Positions 49,076 to 57,200 of a DNA stretch of 64,000 nt are shown in pieces (the first letter of the stretch is position 1; every line of letters starts with the position of its first letter). The notes beneath the pieces were generated by a model. It made no database searches and was not told where the DNA came from. It was given only the letters and a program-made list of their open reading frames with translations. The stretch is taken from positions 1 through 64,000 of the forward strand of contig BOLD01000010.1 of assembly GCA_016861345.1 (NCBI GenBank), read 5' to 3'. The position numbers and the translations under genes were made by a program. Source of the DNA: Oligoflexia bacterium. GTDB taxonomy: Bacteria; Bdellovibrionota; Bdellovibrionia; Bdellovibrionales; Bdellovibrionaceae.

Positions 49076-49579
49076 TTACTCCGAAGCTGGTTTGCGCTCA
49101 TCTGTAGTGACAATGATTTTTCCTTGTTTTGCAGTCTCTGGGCAATGGAATGAATAAATCCCTTCCATCTTAGGCTGCAAAGTAAAAGATTTTTCAAGGC
49201 CAAAATAAGTTGCGTGATGTTGAGCAAAAGCGTCGAGCATGAAGCTCACATTTTTTTCTTTATCGTTCACATTCACCACATGAAAACGATAGTTCTGTCC
49301 TTTTTTCACACGCACCGTCTCGGGTACAAAACCCTTTTCCGTATTAATAATGACGATATCTTGAGTCGGCCCCATGCTGTCCAAAAATGACCCAACCAAA
49401 GATTCTGGTTTTGGTTGCGGAACCTCGAGACTAGCAGGTCCACGAGCTTTTTTCAGCTCACTCTGCCGACGAGACATGTCCACCTCCCAGGCCTTCACCG
49501 TGACATGGACAAAAGATGCCAAAATAAATACAAAAATCTTAGTGAAGATCTTTGCGGTCCGTAAACTCAGCAAATTCAC
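49076..49579 (-). CDS. Secreted cupredoxin-like protein
   Basis: A GTG start is fixed by GGAGG six bases upstream, giving 167 residues with a signal/anchor (FVFILASFVHVTVKA). After a Pro-rich linker comes a cupredoxin-type beta sandwich (GFVPETVRVKKGQNYRFHVVN) and IYSFHCPETAKQGKIIV. The usual copper site C-x(n)-H-x(4)-M is incomplete: the Cys is present (FHCPE) but the following Met is missing, while His pairs lie at AQHHAT. Metal binding may be altered or absent. The gene overlaps the small gene upstream by 41 bases. Confidence 0.7.
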   Translation of the reverse strand: MNLLSLRTAKIFTKIFVFILASFVHVTVKAWEVDMSRRQSELKKARGPASLEVPQPKPESLVGSFLDSMGPTQDIVIINTEKGFVPETVRVKKGQNYRFHVVNVNDKEKNVSFMLDAFAQHHATYFGLEKSFTLQPKMEGIYSFHCPETAKQGKIIVTTDERKPASE

Positions 49580-49817
49580 GAGCTACCTCCACTGCAACAA
49601 AGCTCACAGCCATTGGCTCAAGAGCATGTAGTTTTTGGATTAACATTTTTCGATCTCCTTTGCAGGAGTTCACTTGCATAAAAGCATCGTTCACAAGTTT
49701 CTGATTTTTTGCCATATCGTCAGAAACCCTTGACCAATCCATTTTCAATACAGGATCAATCGCACCTACTGTGTAAAGAGCATCAAATACTGCTTGCAAA
49801 TCGCCTTGAATAAACAT
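49539..49817 (-). CDS. Small helical protein upstream of the cupredoxin/cpaF genes
   Basis: The ATG at 49817 has GGAGGAG upstream. The 92-residue protein is all-helical in pattern (DLQAVFDALYTVGAIDPVL, FMQVNSCKGDRKMLIQKL), with no signal peptide and one Cys. Nothing identifies a family. It overlaps the cupredoxin gene by 41 bases, which points to coupled translation. It is the first gene of the run leading into cpaF. Confidence 0.6.
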   Translation of the reverse strand: MFIQGDLQAVFDALYTVGAIDPVLKMDWSRVSDDMAKNQKLVNDAFMQVNSCKGDRKMLIQKLHALEPMAVSFVAVEVAREFAEFTDRKDLH

Positions 49818-50061
49818 GATGAACTCCTCCAAAATCCATTTCGGATGGTTGTTTGTCTTCACGTTTTTTTTCGGTTAGTTCAGGGAAAACTTGAGTCAAT
49901 CTGAAACAATCTAGACTTGAGACAGATACTGTTTTGAATTGAATGCCGAACTTCTGCTCAATGGCCATAAATCCTTAGACACTACCCCGAACATTCAGTT
50001 CTGAGGTCAAATATATCGCGACTCAAAATGAGACCTTTGTCATATCCACTACTTAGCTGGT

Positions 50062-50076
50062 CGGCACGGACCTTGG
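50062..50076 (+). promoter_or_regulatory. Weak sigma54-like -24/-12 site
   Basis: CGGCACGGACCTTGG differs from TGGCACG-N4-TTGC at the first and last positions. It lies 55 bases before the transglycosylase gene at 50132. The last mismatch falls in the normally invariant GC, so this is a weak call. Confidence 0.2.
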
Positions 50077-50131
50077 ATTAGTCTTATGTATCAACCATGG
50101 ACGCAATAAAGCCGGTTGACTGGAGGACAAG

Positions 50132-50842
50132 ATGACAAACCAGAACTTGAACAAAGCGATGACACTGACAAGTCTTCTTCTACTCGTAATCCTTTTCCAG
50201 AACTTCGATTACGCTAACCTTGCTGTGCCTATGACTCCTGTGGATGCTCAAGTCCGAGTCAGCCATGCCAAGGAACTATTGGGTAAGAAATATAATGGTT
50301 CATTTGCCCATAAGGCTGAGTCTATTGCTGACCTTCACGTCACAATTTATCAAGACGTTTATAAGCGATTGCCAAAGCAGTATAAATCTCAAGCAATGGA
50401 CCTGACTCATACAATTATTACAGAAGCTGAGGCCCATGACTTTGACCCCGTTTTCGTTATGGCCGTTATCAAAACAGAGTCTTCTTTTAACCCAAAAGCG
50501 AAAGGTTCTTTCGGTGAGATTGGACTAATGCAAATTAAACCAGATACCGCTGAGTGGATTGCGAAGAAAGGAAAACTTGCCTTTCATGGGAAGTCAACTT
50601 TAGAGAACCCTATTGAGAATGTGAAAATCGGAGTGGCTTACTTAAATTACCTTCGCGGCACGTTTGCGGGCTATGCCAACAAATATCTTTCTGCCTACAA
50701 CATGGGCGCAAAGAATGTTCGAAAGCTGTACGGCAAATCAGAGAAACCTAAAGAGTATTCTCTACGAGTCATGAAGAATTATAAAGATATCTATGTTCGC
50801 ATGATTGCTTCTCGAATGACAACAATTGCGGAAAATGATTAA
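50132..50842 (+). CDS. Lytic transglycosylase (SLT domain)
   Basis: The 236-residue protein has an N-terminal signal or membrane anchor (residues 11-30) and a C-terminal SLT domain. The catalytic Glu is in VMAVIKTESSFNP (about Glu116). It is followed by GEIGLMQIKPDTA and LNYLRGTF...YLSAYNMG, the standard lysozyme-fold motifs. It should cleave peptidoglycan glycan strands in the periplasm. GGAGG lies upstream of the ATG. Its stop overlaps the convergent asparaginase gene by four bases. Confidence 0.9.
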   Translation: MTNQNLNKAMTLTSLLLLVILFQNFDYANLAVPMTPVDAQVRVSHAKELLGKKYNGSFAHKAESIADLHVTIYQDVYKRLPKQYKSQAMDLTHTIITEAEAHDFDPVFVMAVIKTESSFNPKAKGSFGEIGLMQIKPDTAEWIAKKGKLAFHGKSTLENPIENVKIGVAYLNYLRGTFAGYANKYLSAYNMGAKNVRKLYGKSEKPKEYSLRVMKNYKDIYVRMIASRMTTIAEND

Positions 50843-51369
50843 TTCCCAGATTGAGTAGACTCAAATGTTCCCCGCTCTTTGCTTTTACGAACATAGGGAA
50901 CTTCAAAAACCTGATTGTGAAATGAAATGTAAAATCCTGGCGGCAACAATTTTGCCGCCAGTAGTGCTTCCGTCACATTTTGAGAGGCATCCGTATCTTC
51001 AAAACCCATAGGAATCATTGCTCCCGTGAACACAACTGGAACTGGGGGATTGGGAATACGTTGAAAACAATACTCCGCACTGATGCTCATGGTATCTGTC
51101 CCATGAAGCAGAACGATGGGATTTTTTTTCTTTAATTCTTCTGAAATTGTTGTGCAAATCAAGTCACGATCCTGATCGGTCATAAAAAGAGAATCTTTGC
51201 TGAGAATCGGCCGAACAATCAGGTTTGTATAAGGAAGTCGCATTTTTGATAAAATCCGATTTCGAATACTGGTCCCCCGATTTTCAAGAGAACCATCAAA
51301 TTCGTTGTAGGTCTTCTCGATCGTTCCGCCGGTCGTAATAATAATCACATCAACTGTCGGTGTCCCCAT
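50839..51369 (-). CDS. Single-domain L-asparaginase-like protein
   Basis: The start at 51369 lies eight bases after the upstream stop. The 176-residue protein carries the N-terminal half of type I/II asparaginases. It has the first active-site Thr in IIITTGGTIEKTY, then DQDRDLIC and VLLHGTDTMSISA (second active-site Thr-Asp), and VVFTGAMIPM. The C-terminal domain of the 330-residue enzymes is missing and the ORF has a proper stop. Short asparaginase-domain proteins do exist, so it may be functional as an oligomer, or it may be a decayed gene. Confidence 0.8.
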   Translation of the reverse strand: MGTPTVDVIIITTGGTIEKTYNEFDGSLENRGTSIRNRILSKMRLPYTNLIVRPILSKDSLFMTDQDRDLICTTISEELKKKNPIVLLHGTDTMSISAEYCFQRIPNPPVPVVFTGAMIPMGFEDTDASQNVTEALLAAKLLPPGFYISFHNQVFEVPYVRKSKERGTFESTQSGN

Positions 51370-51376
51370 GACCTGC

Positions 51377-51964
51377 CTATTTCGTTGGTTCAGGAGTTGG
51401 TGCCGGAGTGGAAGCCGCCGCCAAAGCGAGTGCCGCAATTTCTGATGGAGATCTGAGTTCCTTCATCATTTTCAGGCGACGCTCATTGAGGGCCTCTTTT
51501 GTGATTTCAATCTTTGCATCACGAATCTGAGTGATGATCCCCTTTTCAAACTCTTCATTCATTTTGGGCTTAAACTCGGCGATCAGGTTTTCTAAAAAAA
51601 TGGCATATGTCACTTGTGCCGTGACCTTAAAAGCTTTTGGATTCTTAAGAGCTCCGATGGATTCCTTAACAAGGGCTTTGATCGATTTCTCCCAACCATC
51701 AAGCTCATCCAGCTCATTTTTGACTGGAGCAATGATCTTCTCGATCATAAAATCTTCATTCGGGCGCGAGTAAATCGCCTGAAGAGCCTCTTTCAGGGGT
51801 ATAGTGCGGTCCCCCCGACTTTGTTTGGACTCTTTGATCTTTTCCTGGATCAACTTATTCATCTGGTCTAAATCTTTTGTGGCCAATCTTGAATAGGGAA
51901 ATAAAAGGCCTGCGTTGGCAAAACTACAGAAGCAAATAATTGTGGAAATAATCAGCTTTTTCAT
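51377..51964 (-). CDS. Secreted helical protein of unknown function
   Basis: The start at 51964 opens a signal peptide (MKKLIISTIICFCSFANA). The 195-residue protein is mainly helical and charged, with LDQMNKLIQEKIKESKQSRG near the start. ALALAAASTPAPTPEPTK, a Pro/Thr-rich end, follows. No catalytic motif is visible and I recognise no family. It is eight bases from the short asparaginase gene and probably co-transcribed. Confidence 0.65.
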   Translation of the reverse strand: MKKLIISTIICFCSFANAGLLFPYSRLATKDLDQMNKLIQEKIKESKQSRGDRTIPLKEALQAIYSRPNEDFMIEKIIAPVKNELDELDGWEKSIKALVKESIGALKNPKAFKVTAQVTYAIFLENLIAEFKPKMNEEFEKGIITQIRDAKIEITKEALNERRLKMMKELRSPSEIAALALAAASTPAPTPEPTK

Positions 51965-52146
51965 ACCGGTCAGTTTACCCAAATCAGGTCAGCTTTGTGT
52001 AGAACTCTTCCTATTATGACGCCAGACCATAGTCCTGGAGGGCAAAATTACTAACGCACAAGCTTAACAAAAGCGAAAGTATTTCACAAAGTTACTCTTT
52101 ATGACAGAATAGCAGTGTTTTAAAACAAACAACCGGAGGAACACCC

Positions 52147-52923
52147 TTGAAACATATGATTATTTCATTAGCAGCAATGGCATTTGCTCTTGCAAGCTGT
52201 GCCCCAACACCAAAACAAATCAAAGAAGCAGTCGAAAAAGATCCGAGCATCGTTTTTGTTGCTATTGAAAAAGATCCAGAGAAATTCATTGAAGTCGTTA
52301 ACAAAGCAGCTCGAGATGCTCAGCAAAAGGGCGCTGAAAAAGCCCAACAAGAAGAGTCCAAGAAACGTGACGAAGAATTCGCAAATCCACTTAAGCCAGA
52401 AGTCAAAGAAGGCCGAGCGATTCACGGACCTGCTGATGCAAAAATAACAATTGTTGAATACTCAGACTTTGAATGTCCGTTCTGCTCTCGCGGATACAAC
52501 ACTATCAAAGAAGTTTTGAAAAACTATCCAACTCAGGTTCGACTTGTTTTCAAACACTTGCCATTGGATTTCCATCCAAAAGCAATGCCAGCAGCGAAGT
52601 ACTTTGAAGCTATTGCTCGTCAAAGCCCAGAAAAGGCTTATAAGTTTCACGATGCAATCTTTGAAAACCAAGCCGATCTTCGAACTAAAGGCGAAGCTTT
52701 CATGAAAGAAGCTGCAAAAAAAGCAGGAGCCGACATGAAGAAGCTTGAGAAAGATCTTGCTGATCCAAGTCTGATGACGAACATCAATGCGGACATGGAA
52801 GAGGCTAAGAAGTTCGGATTCAGCGGAACTCCAGGATTCTTGATCAATGGAGTTTCTCTTCGTGGCGCATATCCATTCTCTGAATTCAAAACGATCATTG
52901 ACCGTCACTTATCTGGTAAGTGA
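52147..52923 (+). CDS. DsbA/DsbG-like thioredoxin-fold lipoprotein
   Basis: A TTG start at 52147 is preferred: GGAGGA ends six bases upstream, whereas the ATG at 52156 would be 15 bases away. The 258-residue protein has a lipobox (FALASC) and a charged helical linker (residues 25-85). The thioredoxin domain has DFECPFCSRG (CPFC, Cys110-Cys113) and the cis-Pro loop SGTPGFLINGV. It resembles DsbA_4/DSBA-like oxidoreductases that form or isomerise disulfides in the periplasm. The linker ahead of the domain (KDPSIVFVAIEKDPEKFI) is a repeat-like feature seen in related lipoproteins. Confidence 0.88.
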   Translation: MKHMIISLAAMAFALASCAPTPKQIKEAVEKDPSIVFVAIEKDPEKFIEVVNKAARDAQQKGAEKAQQEESKKRDEEFANPLKPEVKEGRAIHGPADAKITIVEYSDFECPFCSRGYNTIKEVLKNYPTQVRLVFKHLPLDFHPKAMPAAKYFEAIARQSPEKAYKFHDAIFENQADLRTKGEAFMKEAAKKAGADMKKLEKDLADPSLMTNINADMEEAKKFGFSGTPGFLINGVSLRGAYPFSEFKTIIDRHLSGK

Positions 52924-52943
52924 TTTTTAACCTCAAGAATGCC

Positions 52944-52975
52944 AAAAAAGCCCGGTTTCGTCCGGGCTTTTTTTT
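52944..52975 (+). terminator. Intrinsic terminator after the DsbA-like gene
   Basis: AAAAAAGCCCGG, loop TTTCGT, CCGGGCTTTTTT forms a 12-base-pair stem with a long T run, 21 bases past the stop codon. Confidence 0.9.
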
Positions 52976-53058
52976 ATGCTTCTCATGCCGAAAAACGTCC
53001 AACTGTTAGCTTTTTGGCTCAACAACTACAGCTAAAACTCACAGAGATCATCCCGCCC

Positions 53059-53074
53059 TGGCACAGGTTTCGCT
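53059..53074 (+). promoter_or_regulatory. Candidate sigma54 promoter
   Basis: TGGCACAGGTTTCGCT has the invariant GG and GC ten bases apart and matches the TGGCAC-N5-TTGC consensus with one mismatch. It lies 27 bases before the gene at 53101, the right place for a -24/-12 promoter. A sigma54 activator gene is present at 35943, but no link is proven. Confidence 0.4.
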
Positions 53075-53100
53075 AGACCCCAGATCTAGGGAAGATTTAC

Positions 53101-53808
53101 ATGAAGCTTTCTGCACTCATCTTTACATTTTTTATTGCTGTTCAAAGCTCTGCCAGCAACGGCCTTGAGCCCTGGATCTGGAAATCAAGCCAATGTCAGA
53201 CTTGTGGAGTCTATTTTCAACCAGCAAAAAATATCCAATTTGATGATCGCGCCCTGGAGTTTAAGAAAGCTCTCGAAGAAGAAAAACCTCGAATACTTGA
53301 AATTTATGAAATCCACAGTCAAGAGTACAACCTGCTCGCTTGGATGGCCCTGGGAATTCTCGGCAACGAATCGAAATTCTTCACAAGCCCACGCTACCAA
53401 GTCAAAGAACACCTACCCTTAATTGTTCGCGCTGGAAAAATTGTGAAATCAAACATCACAGGTCGTCCAATGACAGATAACAGCCGAGGACCAACTCAGA
53501 TCAAAAAAGTACCTGCTCGAATCGAATATCATTACAACATCCAGCCAAAAGATCTGCGAGTTCCTCGTCATGCAGCAGTTGCAACTGTGGGCTTTTTAAT
53601 CGAAGCCCTTGAAGAACTGAAAACACGCGCCACTTACTACCATCTGGATTACATCAACCAAGATACCTATGCCGATTACTTGCCCTATGTTTATACGGGA
53701 CAATCAAAAAAACTGATTCAAGGGACAGCAACGCCAGAAAAAAATCTGTATGTCCAGGCAATGAAAAAAAATATGAATCTCTTTAAAGTCTATGAGGTTC
53801 TCTACTAA
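53101..53808 (+). CDS. Secreted lysozyme-fold (transglycosylase-like) protein
   Basis: The 235-residue protein has a signal peptide (ending SSASNG). A Cys pair follows (SSQCQTCGVYF), and then an SLT-like domain with MALGILGNESKF (likely catalytic Glu90) and NSRGPTQIKKV in place of the usual GLMQI. TVGFLIEALEEL and DYLPYVYTG follow. The fold is likely that of a transglycosylase or lysozyme, but the middle motif is divergent and the substrate is uncertain. Its stop overlaps the convergent gene at 53805 by four bases. Confidence 0.7.
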   Translation: MKLSALIFTFFIAVQSSASNGLEPWIWKSSQCQTCGVYFQPAKNIQFDDRALEFKKALEEEKPRILEIYEIHSQEYNLLAWMALGILGNESKFFTSPRYQVKEHLPLIVRAGKIVKSNITGRPMTDNSRGPTQIKKVPARIEYHYNIQPKDLRVPRHAAVATVGFLIEALEELKTRATYYHLDYINQDTYADYLPYVYTGQSKKLIQGTATPEKNLYVQAMKKNMNLFKVYEVLY

Positions 53809-54335
53809 TCGCGAACCTTTTTATCAAAATGACAGTAGAACCAAGTCGTGGCTGTGTCCTCACTGTCATAATAAACTTCTGTCATCTTGAGCAAATAGTG
53901 CCCCTGCATTTGACGAAGAAATAATTTCCCAACAGGATCGAGAATATCATAAGCCAACAATGAGACCAAACTTGCGTTCTCCATAAATGCAGCTTTGTTA
54001 TTTTGAATAAAGCTGTATTCCGTCAAAATAGACAGCTCTTCCTCATCAATTTCATTCCAAGCTGTAACATCCTTCACAATTGATCCAGCAGGCATAATCA
54101 TCTGAACCACGTTCTCATGAACAGCACGAATCCATATGACTCCAGCTTGTTCGACTTCTGGCTCTCGCGCCGTGAAACATCGACCTGCATACCAACCCGG
54201 CGTCAACATTTCGAGCGAAGGCTGCTCTGCCTTTTGAAAGGCCGTTTTGAGATGATCAAAACTGTGACGATGCTCTTCTGCAAATACAAATTGTGTTAAA
54301 AATAAGACAAGGGCGATAATATACATTTTAAACAT
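53805..54335 (-). CDS. Secreted protein of unknown function
   Basis: The 176-residue product has a signal peptide (MFKMYIIALVLFLTQFVFA). A compact domain follows with LTPGWYAGRCFTAREPE, VHENVVQMIMPAGS and a closing TTWFYCHFDKKV. Two Cys could form a disulfide. No family recognised. A strong AAGGAGGTG lies directly upstream and is partly paired in a small hairpin (54338-54354), so translation might be regulated. Confidence 0.6.
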   Translation of the reverse strand: MFKMYIIALVLFLTQFVFAEEHRHSFDHLKTAFQKAEQPSLEMLTPGWYAGRCFTAREPEVEQAGVIWIRAVHENVVQMIMPAGSIVKDVTAWNEIDEEELSILTEYSFIQNNKAAFMENASLVSLLAYDILDPVGKLFLRQMQGHYLLKMTEVYYDSEDTATTWFYCHFDKKVRD

Positions 54336-54427
54336 AACACCTCCTTAAAAGGTGGACTGATTGAGACAGAGCTAACATGAGACCCTGACCGGAACAACAC
54401 CTTCAGTATAATGCATTGTTCAGGCAC

Positions 54428-55429
54428 TTAGCGGCAAACAACAGATCCAACCTGGAGCTTCTCCCAGTTTCGAATGATCTCATCTGAATACGGTCTTAAC
54501 TCTTCTCGCTGGCTATCAGTCAAACCGCCGAGCTGGTGCAGCAAGTGAAGAATGGCAACTTGAGAGGCTCTCGAGGCCCCATCACGGCATTTAATTGCGA
54601 TAGACAAACCCTTTGATGGAATTAAAGCTGTGTAGACACCTTCAGCCCCTGTCTTCAGAAGAGATTGTCCCTTTGAAATTTGAATCACCTCAGTGCAAAG
54701 CCCTCCCACACCTGAAATCATTTCTGGATATTTCTTTACGGCATGAAGTATTTTTTTTGCAGCCGCAGAACGGTCAGCACTGACTTTGGCTTCAGGTAAA
54801 AGTTTCGCCATCGAGTCTGCTATTGCCTTTAATGGAATTGCATAGGTTGGAATTCCACAACCATCCACACCCCAAGGACTTTTTTCATAAGATAAATTTG
54901 ATAGCTCTCCTAAAATTTTTCGAAGTCTGACCTGAGCGGGATGATCATATTTGGAATAACCCTTGGTGGGCTCTTTGTATGCTAAACAAGCTGAAAGAAT
55001 GCCTGAGTGTTTACCTGAGCAATTGTTATGAACTCGCTCAGGACTTTTCCCTGCCCGAATCAGATTCACATAGGCGTCTTCATCATAGGGTTTATGGGCT
55101 CCGCACTCAAGATTTTCGCTAGTAAGTCCCAATTTCGATAGCCAAGCCCGAACAGTTAAAAGGTGAATATCCTGACCTAAATGCGAGGCACAGGCCAAAG
55201 AGAGTTCCTTTTCTGTCAGTTCGAATTTTTCAAGAGCTCCGCTTTCGGCAAAGCCCAAAGCCTGAATCATTTTGATCGCTGATCGGGGAAAAACAAGTGA
55301 GTCAATATTGCCGTGAGCTCGAACGATCTTCCCCTGAGTATCAACGACAACTGCATCAACGATGTGTTCACTTTCAACAGCATTTCCTCGAGTCACTTGG
55401 ATTTGTAGAGGGTTCATCGTGGATGTCAC
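54428..55429 (-). CDS. Asparaginase II-family protein (thermolabile, R. etli type)
   Basis: The GTG at 55429 overlaps the sfsA stop; ATG at 55417 is the alternative start. The 333-residue protein has the PF06089 pattern: VTRGNAVESEHIVDAVVVD, FPRSAIKMIQAL, ACASHLGQDIHL, HNNCSGKHSGIL and WGVDGCGIPTYAI. The Cys-Ser-Gly-Lys-His block and DGCG are the conserved catalytic/metal elements. The family is unrelated to the E. coli-type asparaginases, one half of which is encoded at 50839. It should hydrolyse asparagine. Confidence 0.88.
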   Translation of the reverse strand: MTSTMNPLQIQVTRGNAVESEHIVDAVVVDTQGKIVRAHGNIDSLVFPRSAIKMIQALGFAESGALEKFELTEKELSLACASHLGQDIHLLTVRAWLSKLGLTSENLECGAHKPYDEDAYVNLIRAGKSPERVHNNCSGKHSGILSACLAYKEPTKGYSKYDHPAQVRLRKILGELSNLSYEKSPWGVDGCGIPTYAIPLKAIADSMAKLLPEAKVSADRSAAAKKILHAVKKYPEMISGVGGLCTEVIQISKGQSLLKTGAEGVYTALIPSKGLSIAIKCRDGASRASQVAILHLLHQLGGLTDSQREELRPYSDEIIRNWEKLQVGSVVCR

Positions 55430-56142
55430 TGCTCACCCCCAAAATCACACTCTAATTTTTTTCCGGATAGAAGAATTCCCTTTTCATCAATCTGAATAAC
55501 AAAAGGAGAAATAATCACACCTTTTTTGTGAGCTAATCTTAAGAGGCGACCGTACTCGGGATCAATTTCATCTGCAGGACGAAACTTGAAACAGTCTTCT
55601 CGCTGAATGGTGAAAACTAATTCTGCTTGATGACCCTGCTCAACAAGCTTCATTAATTCGAGCAAATGTTTTTGACCTCGCTCCGTGACAGCGTCTGGAA
55701 AACAAGCAAAGTCTTTTTCTTTCAGAGTGACATTTTTGACTTCAATGTATCTCTTTTGGCCCGTTTTTGAATTTGTCAAACAAGCGTCCAATCGAGTTTC
55801 AGGACTGATTTTAACTTCAGGCTGATACTGATCAAATAAAGTCCACTCAGGAATGACTCGATTTTGAAAGGCTTCTTGGACAAGTTTGTTGGGCCAAGAG
55901 GTATTCACACCAACCCAAGTCCCTGTACTGACCTGAATGGCTTCGAGTGTGAATTTTAATTTTCGCTCGGGATCCTTTGCTGGGGAGAGCAATGCCGGCC
56001 GTCCGGGCTCTTGACAGGATTTTAAACTGCCCGTGTTGGGAACATGAGCTACGACCACCTGCTCACCCAGTTGAATGTCTGCAAAAAATCTTTTGTACCG
56101 CTTTAAAAATTGTCCCCGTAAGGGCGCCTGCTCCCACTTCAT
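55426..56142 (-). CDS. sfsA: SfsA-family protein (DNA/RNA nuclease SfsA)
   Basis: The 238-residue protein has the SfsA layout. An N-terminal OB-like part (LKRYKRFFADIQLGEQVVVAHVPNTGSL, split) with HVPNTG is followed by a nuclease-like core with YIEVKNVTL. FPDAVTERGQKHLLELM and AELVFTIQREDCFKFRPADEIDP, split at its centre, follow. These motifs are diagnostic. SfsA was first linked to sugar fermentation; the fold suggests a nucleic-acid enzyme. It overlaps the asparaginase gene by four bases. Confidence 0.93.
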   Translation of the reverse strand: MKWEQAPLRGQFLKRYKRFFADIQLGEQVVVAHVPNTGSLKSCQEPGRPALLSPAKDPERKLKFTLEAIQVSTGTWVGVNTSWPNKLVQEAFQNRVIPEWTLFDQYQPEVKISPETRLDACLTNSKTGQKRYIEVKNVTLKEKDFACFPDAVTERGQKHLLELMKLVEQGHQAELVFTIQREDCFKFRPADEIDPEYGRLLRLAHKKGVIISPFVIQIDEKGILLSGKKLECDFGGEQ

Positions 56143-56259
56143 AATGGGTGGAATTTAGCTCAGTTCTGGCCCATGACAAGCCGTCTTGCGGACCGTCATG
56201 AGCCTCTGCCCAATATTCACTCTGTATAAACACAAACATTAACCTATATTATAAAAGAA

Positions 56260-56832
56260 CTATGAAAAAGCCTCTCGCTGCGAAGTAGCCCGCCTTTGCC
56301 GAAGGCGGTACATGAATTGATTCCACCGGCTCAAATAAAAATCTCTCTCTGATTGGCCAAGCTCCCTTTGTCGGTGATTTCCCTCGAAATATAATCTAAG
56401 ACCCAACTCTTCCATTTTTGATGTTAGGATGCGGGTAAAAACAAGCCCATCCCAAAACCTCCCAAAGTCTTTCCCTCGATGAGCACCAGTTATTTTTCGA
56501 GCCAAGATTGCTGCAAATGTTCTTAAGAAATTTTGAAATCGTTTGCGGTCATTGAATTTCACTTTAAGATGAATATGATTGCCCATATTCACAAAATCCA
56601 TGATTTCAACAAAATACATTCTTGCCCTTTGGTGAAGAATGTTTCGAACCAGCTCTTTGTGCGTGTAAAACGACAATTTCCCTTGAGCCTTGCTTGATTT
56701 AAAAACCACATGATGAACAAGTCCTTCTCTCAATGGTCTTGCGACCTTTCTTCTTTTTTTAAGCTTCATGCCTCCAAAGCTTCTTGCCTTTATCGCCCTG
56801 AGTTCTTTCTGTGGAATTAAATTTAATTGCAT
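56260..56832 (-). CDS. RayT-type HUH (Y1) transposase homologue
   Basis: The 190-residue protein is a REP-associated tyrosine transposase-like member of the Y1/IS200 superfamily. It has the HUH motif in NMGNHIHLKVKF and a catalytic Tyr candidate in LRLYFEGNHRQREL. GKDFGRFWDGLVFTRI and a basic N-terminus (GGMKLKKRRKVARPL) are also present. It is stand-alone, with no IS ends seen. RayTs are domesticated and act on REP hairpins. A 7-base-pair hairpin (CCGCCTT/AAGGCGG) lies inside the 3' end of the gene at 56290-56308, but I saw no REP array around it. Confidence 0.75.
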   Translation of the reverse strand: MQLNLIPQKELRAIKARSFGGMKLKKRRKVARPLREGLVHHVVFKSSKAQGKLSFYTHKELVRNILHQRARMYFVEIMDFVNMGNHIHLKVKFNDRKRFQNFLRTFAAILARKITGAHRGKDFGRFWDGLVFTRILTSKMEELGLRLYFEGNHRQRELGQSERDFYLSRWNQFMYRLRQRRATSQREAFS

Positions 56833-57200
56833 TCTTTTTCTCTTTTTATTTTTTATCTCTGGGGCAATATATTTCTATTCTTATATTTCGCCAATATTTA
56901 ATTTAATTTTATGAATGCTTTTTGAGTGGTTATATGTCGAATGCCGATCAACAAGGAGCTCACTGAACTGATGGCGATCACCAGATAATTAAACAACAAC
57001 AAGGCGACAATAAGACGTCATTAAAAATGACTCTTTACAATTCTTCAATTGCCACTAACTCATTAAATGACGCAGAGAGGTCTCTCCACCTTCCACCCCA
57101 ACAGCTTGGCTTATTCATGGCCTGACATCCAACGTCATCATCTGGAAATGAAGATACACACTTTATCTCACTTTGATTCTAGGCTAGCTTAACCAAAGGT
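56833..57200. other. Non-coding gap between the RayT gene and the export operon
   Basis: These 368 bases are AT-rich near the RayT start and hold no credible ORF, tRNA or terminator. Two short self-complementary stretches with CATT...AATG occur near 57015 and 57062. The right part must contain the promoter of the tolC-like gene at 57201, but no clear -35/-10 pair stands out. Confidence 0.5.

Noticed and set aside
49783-49968. Small minus-strand ORF upstream of the cupredoxin/cpaF run
   Set aside because: It overlaps the SD-supported start at 49817 in another frame and lacks its own SD.
56290-56308. Hairpin in the RayT gene as a REP element
   Set aside because: Only one copy is visible and it lies within the coding end of the gene; REP elements normally flank or recur.
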